NCBI GenBank assembly: GCA_025786725.1
Contig: JAHLTZ010000057.1
Span: forward strand, 1-64,000
Reading direction: 5' to 3'
Length of the DNA: 64,000 bases
Source: Syncephalis fuscata
Taxonomy: Eukaryota; Zoopagomycota; Zoopagomycetes; Zoopagales; Piptocephalidaceae
Part shown: one piece after another, positions 1-11,385 of the stretch
Layout of the letters: each line of letters begins with the position of its first letter
How positions within the stretch are numbered: the first letter of the stretch is position 1
Made by a program: the position numbers and the translations under genes
Notes under the pieces: model-generated
The model's database searches: none
Seen by the model: only the letters and a program-made list of their open reading frames with translations
Told to the model about the DNA's origin: nothing

Positions 1-3000
1 TACTTAACTAATTACTTAACTTTTAATTAACTTTTAGTCTATATTTTATTAACAAAATAGCAAGGATACCCTTACATTTCTAGTCAAATATTACTTAACT
101 TTTACTTAACTTTAGTTAACTTTTAATTAACTTTTTTAGCCGTATATTTGGTCGATTTTTGTTGGATTTTTGTCGGATTTTTTTGGGAAAAACGGCCCAA
201 CTCCCCGTATTTTTAATTCCACGGATACTTGTCCTAAAAATACACGGTGCCACTTGTTCGAACCGCAAGAAGCAGGCGCGTCGATCCTGATATGCTAAAA
301 AATCGCCAAAAATCGTGGGAATGCGTGAAAAATACGCGGAGTTGGCCTCCATACAAAAACGGCACTTTTTGCATGTTTTGATTTTTAATTCATTGGATAA
401 ATTTTTGGCGATTTTTTCAATATATAGATCGACGCATCATATTATTGCGGTTCGAACGAGTGGTCCTGTGTATTTTTAGAGCAAGTATCCGTAGAATTAA
501 AAATACGGGAGTTTGATGACTAGTTTATAGTGGCATATTTCACGAAATCCTAAGATATCCCCCTATAACCAGCAAACTAGAACTTCGCGTATTTTTAACT
601 CTACGGATATTGCTCTAAAAATACACAGGACCACTCGTTCGGACCGCAATAATATGATGCGTCGATCTATATATTGAAAAAATCGCCAAAAATTTATCCA
701 ATGAATTAAAAATCAAAACATGCAAAAAGTGCCGTTTTTTGTATGGAGGCCCAACTCCGCGTATTTTTCACGCATTCCCACGATTTTTGGCGATTTTTTA
801 GCATATTAGGATCGACGCGCCTGCTTCTTGCGGTTCGAACAAGTGGCACCGTGTATTTTTAGGACAAGTATCCGTGGAATTAAAAATACGGGGAGTTGGG
901 CCGTTTTTCCCAAAAAATCCGACAAAAATCCAACAAAAATCGACCAAATATACGGCTAAAAAAGTTAACTAAAAGTTAACTAAAGTTAAGTAAAAAGTTA
1001 AGTAATATTTGACTAGAAATGTAAGGGTATCCCTTGCTATTTTGCAATAAAATATAGACTAAAAGTTAACTAAAAGTTAAGTAATTGGTTAGCTAATTAG
1101 TAATTAACTAATGGTAATGATAACCGTTTAACAACTTAGTTAACTTGTTAATTACTTAACTAATTACTTAACTTTTAATTAACTTTTAGTCTATATTTTA
1201 TTAACAAAATAGCAAGGGATACCCTTACATTTCTAGTCAAATATTACTTAACTTTTTACTTAACTTTAGTTAACTTTTAGTTAACTTTTTTAGCCGTATA
1301 TTTGGTCGATTTTTGTTGGATTTTTGTCGGATTTTTTTGGGAAAAACGGCCCAACTCCCCGTATTTTTAATTCCACGGATACTTGACCTAAAAATACACA
1401 GTGCCACTTGTTCGAACCGCAAGAAGCAGGCGCGTCGATCCTAATATGCTAAAAAATCGCCAAAAATCGTGGGAATGCGTGAAAAATACGCGGAGTTGGC
1501 CTCCATACAAAAAACGGCACTTTTTGCATGTTTTGATTTTTAATTCATTGGATAAATTTTTGGCGATTTTTTCAATATATAGATCGACGCATCATGTTAT
1601 TGCGGTCGAACGAGTGGTCCTGTGTATTTTTAGAGCAATTATCCGTAGAATTAAAAATACGCGAAGTTCTAGTTTGCTGGTTATAGGGGATATCTTAGGA
1701 TTTCGTGAAATATGCCACTATAAACTAGTCATCAAACTTCACGTATTTTTAACTCTACGGATACTTGCTCTAAAAATACACAGGACCACTCGTTCGACCG
1801 CAATAACATGATGCGTCGATCTATATATTCGAAAAAATCGCCAAAAATTTATCCAATGAATTAAAAATCAAAACATGCAAAAAGTGCCGTTTTTTGTATG
1901 GAGGCCCAACTCCGCGTATTTTTCACGCATTCCCACGATTTTTGGCGATTTTTTAGCATATCAGGATCGACGCGCCTGCTTCTTGCGGTTCGAACAAGTG
2001 GCACCGTGTATTTTTAGGTCAAGTATCCGTGGAATTAAAAATACGGGGAGTTGGGCCGTTTTTCCCAAAAAATCCGACAAAAATCCAACAAAAATCGACC
2101 AAATATACGGCTAAAAAAGTTAACTAAAAGTTAACTAAAGTTAAGTAAAAAGTTAAGTAATATTTGACTAGAAATGTAAGGGTATCCCTTGCTATTTTTG
2201 TTAATAAAATATAGACTAAAAGTTAATAAAAGTTAAGTAATTAGTTAAGTAATTAACAAGTTAACTAAGTTGTTAAACGGTTATCATTACCATTAGTTAA
2301 TTAACTAATTACTAACAATTACTTAACTTTTAGTTAACTTTTAGTCTATATTTTATGTCAAAATAGCAAGGGATACCCTTACATTTCTAGTCAATATTAC
2401 TTAACTTTTTACTTAACTTTAGTTAACTTTTAGTTAACTTTTTTAGCCGTATATTTGGTCGATTTTTGTTGGATTTTTGTCGGATTTTTTGGGAAAAACG
2501 GCCCAACTCCCCGTATTTTTAATTCCACGGATACTTGACCTAAAAATACACAGTGCCACTTGTTCGAACCGCAAGAAGCAGGCGCGTCGATCCTGATATG
2601 CTAAAAATCGCCAAAAATCGTGGGAATGCGTGAAAAATACGCGGAGTTGGCCTCCATACAAAAACGGCACTTTTTGCATGTTTTGATTTTTAATTCATTG
2701 GATAAATTTTTGGCGATTTTTTCAATATATAGATCGACGCATCATATTATTGCGGTCCGAACGAGTGGTCCTGTGTATTTTTAGAGCAAGTATCCGTAGA
2801 GTTAAAAATACGCGAGTTCTAGTTTGCTGGTTATAGGGGATATTCTTAGGATTCGTGAAATATGCCACTATAAACTAGTCATCAAACTTCACGTATTTTT
2901 AATTCTACGGATACTTGCTCTAAAAATACACAGGACCACTCGTTCGACCGCAATAATATGCGTCGACCTATATATTGAAAAAATCGCCAAAAATTTATCC

Positions 3001-4520
3001 AATGAATTAAAAATCAAAACATGCAAAAAGTGCCGTTTTTTGTATGGAGGTCCAACTCCGCGTATTTTTCACGCATTCCCACGATTTTTGGCGATTTTTT
3101 AGCATATCAGGATCGACGCGCCTGCTTCTTGCGGTTCGAACAAGTGGCACCGTGTATTTTTAGGACAAGTATCCGTGGAATTAAAAATACGGGGAGTTGG
3201 GCCGTTTTTCCCAAAAAATCCACAAAAATCCAACAAAAATCGACCAAATATACGGCTAAAAAAAAGTTAACTAAAGTTAAGTAAAAAGTTAAGTAATATT
3301 TGACTAAAATGTAAGGGTATCCTTGCTATTTTGTTAATAAATATAGACTAAAAGTTAACTAAAAGTTAAGTAATAGTTAATGATTATTAAGTAATTAACT
3401 AATGTATATAACGTTTAACCATTAGTTAATTAACTAACTAATTACTTAACTTTTAGTTAACTTTTAGTCTATATTTATTAACAAAATAGCAAGGGATACC
3501 CTTACATTTTAGTCAAATATTACTTAACTTTTTACTTAACTTTAGTTAACTTTTAGTTAACTTTTTTAGCCGTATATTTGGTCGATTTTTGTTGGATTTT
3601 TGTTGGATTTTTTTGGGAAAAACGGCCCAACTCCCCGTATTTTTAATTCCACGGATACTTGTCCTAAAAATACACGGTGCCACTTGTTCGAACCGCAAGA
3701 AGCAGGCGCGTCGATCCTGATATGCTAAAAAATCGCCAAAAATCGTGGGAATGCGTGAAAAATACGCGGAGTTGGACCTCCATACAAAAAACGGCACTTT
3801 TTGCATGTTTTGATTTTTAATTCATTGGATAAATTTTTGGCGATTTTTTCGAATATATAGATCGACGCACCATATTATTGCGGTCGAACGAGTGGTCCTG
3901 TGTATTTTTAGAGCAATTATCCGTAGAGTTAAAAATACGGGAGTTTGATGACTAGTTTATAGTGGCATATTTCACGAAATCCTAAATATCCCCTATAACC
4001 AGCAAACTAGAACTTCCGTATTTTTAACTCTACGGATACTTGCTCTAAAAATACACAGGACCACTCGTTCGGACCGCAATAATATGATGCGTCGATCTAT
4101 ATATTGAAAAAATCGCCAAAAATTTATCCAATGAATTAAAAATCAAAACATGCAAAAAGTGCCGTTTTTTGTATGGAGGTCCAACTCCGCGTATTTTTCA
4201 CGCATTCCCACGATTTTTGGCGATTTTTTAGCATATCAGGATCGACGCGCCTGCTTCTTGCGGTTCGAACAAGTGGCACTGTGTATTTTTAGGTCAAGTA
4301 TCCGTGGAATTAAAAATACGGGGAGTTGGGCCGTTTTTCCCAAAAAAATCCGACAAAAATCCAACAAAAATCGACCAAATATACGGCTAAAAAAGTTAAC
4401 TAAAAGTTAACTAAAGTTAAGTAAAAAGTTAAGTAATATTAACTAAAATGTAAGGGTATCCTTGCTTTTTGACAATAAAATATAACTAAAAGTTAACTAA
4501 AAATTAATAAATATCTAAGT
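1..4520. repeat. Array of four ~1.1 kb palindromic repeat units
   Basis: Four consecutive units start near 1, 1146, 2310 and 3440. Each is a left arm of about 500 bp, a spacer of about 75 bp, then the same arm reverse-complemented. Arms carry recognisable blocks in fixed order: a TTAACTTTTA-rich edge, TTAGTCTATATTTTATT, AAGGGATACCCTTACATTT, then a part full of GTATTTTT/AAAAATAC pairs and AAAATCGCCAAAAAT. Units are joined by short TTAACTAA-rich linkers. The ORFs of 60-136 codons that appear here (for example 1401-1811, 2443-2679, 4150-4410) recur on both strands because the sequence is palindromic, and resemble no protein family I know. I read them as by-products of the repeat. The first unit may be cut by the window edge. 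The structure could be a foldback transposon array, a palindromic satellite, or in part an assembly artefact. Confidence 0.9.
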
Positions 4521-5140
4521 ACTCTTTGCTATTTTGATAATAAAATAGACTAAAAATAGTTAAAAAGTTAATTAAAAGAATTAAAATTTATTTGAAAATG
4601 TAAAAGTGTCCCTTGTCATTTAATAATAGAATATAGACTAAAAAGTTAATTAAAATTGTGTTAATTAATAAATAATGCTTGGTGTTTGATACTTGTCATT
4701 TAGTTAATTAGTCAAAGCAATGGTTTTTTAATATTAGCTAATTAATTAGCCTAGTTAATCGATAGTAATAGCCAGCTAATATTAGTCAATCAACTGGTTA
4801 GTTAATGATTAGTTAATTGGTTTAGTTAAGTTAATAACAATTGTTGTTTAACAGTTAATCAATTAATTAATAATGATTGTTGTTTAATAATGACTGCTAT
4901 TTAATACCCGTCAATTAGTTTAACTAATAATGATCGTTGTCTAACACTAGTTAATTAACTGATGTAGTTAGTTAGTAGTAATAGCAACTGTATTGGCCAA
5001 TCAGCTAGTTAGTTAATTAATAATGATTACTGGTTAACAATTAATTATTATTTAAGCAGGGAACATTAATTTGTTTAATAATTAAGTAGTTAGTTGGTTA
5101 ATAATGCTGTGTCTAACAATTAGTCTACTGATTAATTGTC
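4480..5140. repeat. Degenerate TTAA-rich tail of the palindrome array
   Basis: Decayed copies of the outer arm block (ATAGACTAAAA, AAATGTAAAAGTGTCCCTTG) appear near 4500-4560 and 4570-4660. They run into about 480 bp built from variants of TTAATTAACTAGTTAAC. No coding signal is visible. This looks like an older edge of the array worn down by mutation. Confidence 0.6.
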
Positions 5141-6469
5141 AATGATTACTACACTCATTTGCTTATAATGGTTAATAATGGTGCTGTTAGATATTGCATA
5201 ATCATAGCAACTGTGTCAACTGCTAACATTGTGTGTACACTTGCATATTTATCAATAATTGTATATTGGTGTATACTATACTTAAAATTTAGGATATACA
5301 AACTACACAATTGTATAGTACTAACTGCTATGGCTGGACCAGAGTAGAACAATAAAGGCAAATAAATGTTTGATAAAATAATGATCTTTTATTTAATGTG
5401 ATAATTACTGTTGTATTTATAGCAATGCTGGATATAAAAGAGAAAAGTAAACCAATTAGTAAGTATTTGTAAAGTTGTGCTAAAAGTTGTAGAGTGCTTA
5501 TTGATGCCATAAGCATAACAAATATTAGTAAACCTGTTTACATGTGTAGTAGTTAGAGTTAGGTAATATTAATTGTGTATATTTGAGAGTATAATGATTT
5601 TTAAATATAATCATCATCATATAGTGGGTTGTATAGATGTATAAATAAAATTCAACAAATTTTTATTTTCTATTTTATTTTAATCTAACTATATAAGTGG
5701 CGGATACAACACACGATAATATTATGTATTGGTATGTGCTTGCAGCATGCTGCAGTACATAATTATTGTAATGTACTAGGTTATAAACTTGTTGTAATAC
5801 ATATCTGTTGTAATAACAAACAAACCAAATATTAAGTCTACTAATAGTAAACTAAAACCAATGCTATTAAACAAAGCTGATTATACATATATTTATACGA
5901 ATAAACATCATTTGTAATGTAAAAATATAGCAATATCGTATATATATTTAGATATAATCAGTTAGATTTTTAGGTTCAATGCACAGTAATATGGCACACA
6001 TTTATTTAATACATAATTGCCACGATTGTTTATTTTACACATATTCGGCTTACAGCACAATTATACAGCCGTTTAAAGCTGTCATAGCATATACGTCACA
6101 AAATATTTAGAAAAACATGGGAGTTTTTCAAGCCATTCTTTAGACATTTGCAACAGTACTCGCAATAGTTAGAATAAGTCTACAATAATTGTGTAAAATG
6201 TACTCAAAACATTGACATGATCAAACATTATGTCAACTCATTACTGGCACTTGCATAAGCTATAATCAAGCTTATCTGAAAGTTTTGAACAATTAATAGC
6301 TAATAACGCACCCACAAATAGATAAAATGTGTGTTTGACGCCATGGTGACATTGTTTTGTTTATAGTTAATGAATGGTATCAAATTTATTAATCTCGTTT
6401 GTTATCATTTGATGTTCAAATGATTAAATTTAGTCTCATTCAAGCAATTAAAATACATATTCATTTTAT

Positions 6470-6830
6470 TGAATATGACGCTGTGTTAAATGGCATCGGC
6501 TATCAAAGTGTTCATTTCGTATATTTATTATCCAGTATGCATATATGCTTTATTTAATTATATTATTTCCATTTTGTCCCACACTACTGTATATCATTCT
6601 ATGCCATAGTAGATACATTTTATTGATCATATACACCAACACACGTCACCCTACTCATTACACTATATGCTCTATAACCTCAGCACCGCCTATCACCCTC
6701 TTTCTGTCGTATGCTTATTCTACATCACCTTATACTTATCTAGTGCTTCTATATCCAAAACTGTTTTTATTTCTGTTCTAGCTTTACTATTCATAAAAAT
6801 CAATTAACGTTGCCCATCTGTTCATGCATC
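6470..6830 (+). repeat. Dispersed repeat copy (family with TTTATTATCCAGTATGCATA core)
   Basis: This stretch carries TATTTATTATCCAGTATGCA at about 6520, then CACACTACTGTATATCATTC, and ends near TAGCTTTACTATTCATAAAA. The same order of blocks recurs at 7500-8060, 30690-31010 and, reversed, at 31010-31214 and 51430-51690. It is a degenerate, non-coding copy. Confidence 0.6.
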
Positions 6831-7499
6831 ATCTCAATGAACAGAATAGAGCAAATGTTGTAAATAGCATAAATAGCAATAAGAAACAGCACTTTTGAAT
6901 AGCACATACTAATATACAATAAAGTGATACACAATAGAGTGAGTATACAAATAAAGTAGTACACACAATAGCTGGCATACATGTAATACGGCTAGTTGCA
7001 CGTCGATAACAACATAGTTTGTTGTCTGGCATTAGTATGGTATCAATCGTTAGCATGTTAATTTAATTTCTCAAATTACACAATGCGGACATTGCTGCTG
7101 TCAGCAATAGTCATGAAAATATACATTGTTTTAATTATGCAATGTGCAAGTTTTGGTTCATTGATTGATTGGTGTTATTAACAGCACCAATGCTGTAGAT
7201 ATAGCTGGTGTCATTGAGTATGCTGCGCGTGTGTACTAATCGTACAAAATATTACTGGCATGATTTGCTAAATGCAGTCCACAGCTGTGAATCCATATGC
7301 ACTTTCAGCTACTTGATGCATCATGCCGTCAGTTAAATTGATATAGCAATTATCGCAGCACTATCATGAGTATTGGTATATTAATTAATCACATTTGATA
7401 TAGCTACGCACGTACTACCAATCCCAATAAAATGTCAGTGATTGATTTAGTTAATCATTTTTAGTATTACTAGTAGTAGTGATCTATACATTTATTAAC

Positions 7500-8110
7500 A
7501 ATTGATTATAATTGGTGGCTCAAGTGACTAAAACTAATAACATTCGCGCAACCGAACTGGACATTCGTTCTATTTAACATAGGGCCGGGTGGTAATGAAT
7601 ATTAAATAAAAAATTGTTTAATTATAATTTGACTTGGGATCAAGTGGCTAGATCTAATAACAGTTGTCTTGTTGAACTAGATATCCGTTCTATTGAACAC
7701 AAACTAAGTGATAAATGGCATTAGTCATTAAAACACTTGTAGCATAGATTTATTATCCGGCATGCATATACCCAGTACACACATATCCTCTATCCATTTC
7801 TATCATTTATATTCTATCCACACTAATATATATCGTTCTATAATATACTAGACACACCTATTGTTTATATGTTTCAATGCACTTTGCTCAGTTTACTCAT
7901 TGCGCCATATGCACTACAACTTTAACGCCATTTTTATGATTTCTTACCATATATTTATATTTTATATATAAATCTATACTCACCTAGCCTTCCTCTATTC
8001 AAAGTTGTTTTTTGTTCTAGCTTTATTATTAATAAAAGCTGACTAGTGTCGATCATCGGCGCATGCATATATGCTCAATAGCTTCAACGCAGCTAATCGT
8101 CACCTCACAC
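7500..8110 (+). repeat. Dispersed repeat, two stacked heads and one body
   Basis: Two head blocks (CAAGTGACTAAAACTAATAA at about 7520 and CAAGTGGCTAGATCTAATAA at about 7640) are each followed by a TTCTATTGAACA-like block. Then comes the body with TTTATTATCCGGCATGCATA and CGTTCTATAATATACTAGAC, ending at TTTATTATTAATAAAAGCTG. The head is the same sequence that bounds the 2.75 kb inverted repeat at 31214 and 51178. No protein is encoded. Confidence 0.6.
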
Positions 8111-10649
8111 TATATATTCATTATGTTATATAAATTTGGTGTCAAATTACAGCTATCATTTGATACATGCTCTATTATAATAAATGTTTTTTGGTGGTAG
8201 TGACTTTATTATATTTAATTATTTTGCTATAGCTAATCACTATTTACTGATAACACATTCTATGATAATGAGTAGCTTTGTGTCAAATGGCATCAGTATT
8301 CTAATGCGCAAATATTGACAACATACAATCTACGTCATCGCACTTTTCTTTCTCTTTTTCACACTTGATAGCATATATCCATTGCATGCACCTCTACACT
8401 CCATATATGCTACCTTAATAGTGCCAGTAGTTGGCTGACTACTAGTTAAGTTTAACACCTTCTACACTATGTCTTTGCATTGCTCTTCTTTAATCTGAGC
8501 TTTTTTACAAAGCATCCTTTCACTCCAATCATTGGTATTGGCAGCCTATTTGACACGATAAGCGCATTTCCGGCTTGTTTCTATGCTATGTTGAATATAT
8601 GCTATATTTTGCTATAGATTACCACTACAGGTCAGCTGGCAACAGCTTTACCATTCAACAGTGGCAGTGTGATCTACTACTGTCGAGACGGTACAGGCTG
8701 CTGTCAGTATGATCTGCGGCGGCAATCTATAGCAACGCAGTGTATATAGTGATTCTGGCAGCATATAGCCAGTATAGTCGCCATGTATAGCTGCTGTATG
8801 TATACACCACCAATATTAGTATATTGAACTGCTAGTATAGTTGCTAAGTAAGTCTTTAGTGCCAGTGCGACAATGCAAGCTGCTACTGTCGCTATTACTG
8901 TATGTGCACAGCTGTCGGTACGATGACTGTGGTAACTATATGCGCTGTTACTTCTCTACCAAGTCCCTTCTCTGTTTTATTTTACTACCTGAACATTTCG
9001 CTCAACACTACTTCTTTCTAAACATCAGTGTTTTCAAATGCAACAACTACTGCAAGACCTAACACGCTAACTTTGTAGACTGTAGTATATTTGAGCAAAT
9101 GTTGCTACTTGATCATTGTCACCAACGGCTACAGACTCTGTAATCTATGAACAAACATTGGTGTATATGCTGTCGTTTGATCAACAGCGTCTTCCATAGC
9201 ATCCTGCTTAGTATGTAGTCAGTGGTGCTTGTGCAGTGCTGCTTTATTTACATTCTAATTATTGCATTAGTTGTCCTGAGCCGGTACTGTAACTGGTGTC
9301 AATGTTTATGACAGGTTGCCGTTTGACAGTCTCTGACTATGTCTTATCAGTCTACATCTGAAGCATTTACCGTTTCTTTGAAGTTACAGGTAAGTATTGT
9401 TATGTTTTATTAAACTATGCATTATTGTGCGGACAAAGACGGTATAGCACAAATAGCCATGTACGCTTTTATAATCGGCTGTTTATTATGGCAAGACAAC
9501 TGGCGCTGCTACATAATAAAATTTGCTTATTTTTACTTCAAACTACTTACCATTTAATCAACTGTTATTTTTACATAGATATTTAGGTATGCAGTGTTAG
9601 TGTTGCTGTTTGCATTCATGCACTGTGTTTTGTTTTCAAATAATACTAGCTTTTAAAAAGATCACAAGCCTTCTTCCTTGCCGTGTTATAATATGGAATA
9701 ATATATATTCAAATGAATGGTCAAATAAAGTGTAAAACACTAGTAATAAAGGTATAGTATGCGTATTGCACAAGCAATCAAGTAAAATATACAAACAATA
9801 CGGCGAGTAACAAATAAACAAGTTTTATCAATAAGACATGATGAGTAGAGTATAGTTTAAAATAGAATGAATAGATAAAATAATAGTGAAAATATACATA
9901 GACAATTAAGTAAGTACGATGAATTGAAACTATAGCAATAAAGCTAGCGGCAATAAAACGCCTGCTGTAAATAGGTTTGCTCATTATATGATCAATCAAT
10001 ATACAATATAATACTGAGTATTTCAATAACTAATGCCACTCGCCGCCCTGTCCCATTTTCATTGACATGAATGGGTAGTTTGATTGTGTGAGTACTATCA
10101 AATATGATAATTTGTCGCTTTAATCATACTGAATTTTTAATAAATAATTTAATTTTAGTACAATAAACTTAGCACAAATAAAACAACTAAATGTCAATGG
10201 TGTTATTAAAATGGTTAGTGTGGATGTAAGTATATTGGATATAACTAATTGTAACATGCTATATATAATATCATTCAGATAACTTAATGATGTACCGAAG
10301 CTACTGAATATTCTATTTTTATTACTTTTATAATAAAGTTATTTATTTAAAGTGTGCTAAAAGGTAAAGCATTTATAAAAAGTGGTATTATTTACCAATA
10401 CTTATAATCAAGGTAGGTCTGCTACCACGATGAAATCAACATTGCGGTATAAATTTTATCCTAAATGGTCGGCGTCCATATAGATACACATTCAGCGATA
10501 CATAAAAGCAACAGCAATACTGATGCCCATTACCAAGTGTAAATACAACAGCTGCTACTTGTCATACTTGTAAAACTATCGATAGCATTCAACTGGTATG
10601 GATGATGTTTAATTTCAATATACGTCAGCAAGATGCGCACATTAGATTC

Positions 10650-11245
10650 AGTGTTAATAAGCAATATATTTAAGCAATATATAGTGTATAGCCTTTAAAG
10701 TGTATGTTAGTATGTACTTAATACATTTTTGATTAGTATTTATGTGTGTGTTTATTACTAAAATGGCAAAGGAAATTATTGTGGACTTTTTTAATTAACC
10801 AAGCAATGTTTGCCGATGTTTAATTTTATTAATAATGTAGCTAGAACTACGCAATGCCATTTATCATAACCGCATAGTTTTGACGCATAGACACATATAT
10901 ATTATGTATTTTTATGAGATTATGGAAAGTGCTAACAACTAAAAGGTACTTAAAGTACCATTTTATAATAATATTGTTGCTTCTATTTATAGCACCTTTT
11001 CATTATTTTTAAAAAAATACATAACTTATATGTGTCTATGCGTCAAAACCATGCAATCATAATGAATAGCATTACGTATTTCTAACTACATTACTGATGG
11101 AATTAAAAATCGGTGAAAATCACTTGATTAATCAAAAAAGCACATAGTTTTTCTTTACCATTTGGTAATAAACACACACACACACATACTAATAAAAATG
11201 TATTAGCTATTTAATGCATAGTCAATTATATATTGTTAGCGTTAA
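10650..11245. mobile_element. MITE-like inverted-repeat element
   Basis: About 290 bp at 10650-10940 is mirrored as a reverse complement at 10950-11245. Landmarks on the left are TGTGTGTGTTTATTACTAAA and CATAGTTTTGACGCATAGAC. On the right their complements appear as GTCTATGCGTCAAAACCATG and AATAAACACACACACACACA. The centre holds an AAGGTACTTAAAGTACC hairpin. There is no ORF of transposase size, which fits a short non-autonomous element. I did not find a convincing target-site duplication. Confidence 0.55.
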
Positions 11246-11385
11246 TTCATATAGTAATAATTGGTCGTTTTTAGTTAATTTATTTATATTAACACCCATT
11301 ATTAATATTGATTGTGTATTTATGTCGCCTGATCAGCATGATTAATGATATAACTAATTTATTAATTATTATCATCGGTAGTAAT

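Larger units (their letters stand above)
5141..10649. other. Gene-free AT-rich stretch
   Basis: No conserved coding region, tRNA or rRNA could be recognised on either strand over about 5.5 kb. The ORFs present are short, AT-driven and lack family resemblance. The stretch contains at least two copies of the dispersed repeat listed separately. A slightly GC-richer patch at 8620-9360 shares a motif (CAGTGTGATCT, then GCAATC and ATAGCAA) with 36310-36340, so it is probably repeat-derived as well. A possible isolated first coding exon at 9339-9389 is discussed among the findings. Confidence 0.6.

Noticed and set aside
800-850. tRNA gene suggested by GGTTCGAAC
   Set aside because: Flanks do not fold into acceptor, D or anticodon stems; only the B-box-like motif is present.
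116-4410. Eight or so similar ORFs of 78-136 codons (containing SAYFSRIPTIFGDFLAYQDR) that look like a gene family
   Set aside because: They arise in both strands of a palindromic repeat, lack family resemblance, and vary by frameshift between copies, so they are consequences of the DNA repeat.
1-4520. CRISPR array
   Set aside because: Repeats are kilobase-sized palindromes in a eukaryotic setting, not short direct repeats with unique spacers.
5155-5516. Overlapping hydrophobic ORFs on both strands
   Set aside because: They are short, AT-driven and overlap antiparallel. No splice sites or homology extend them.
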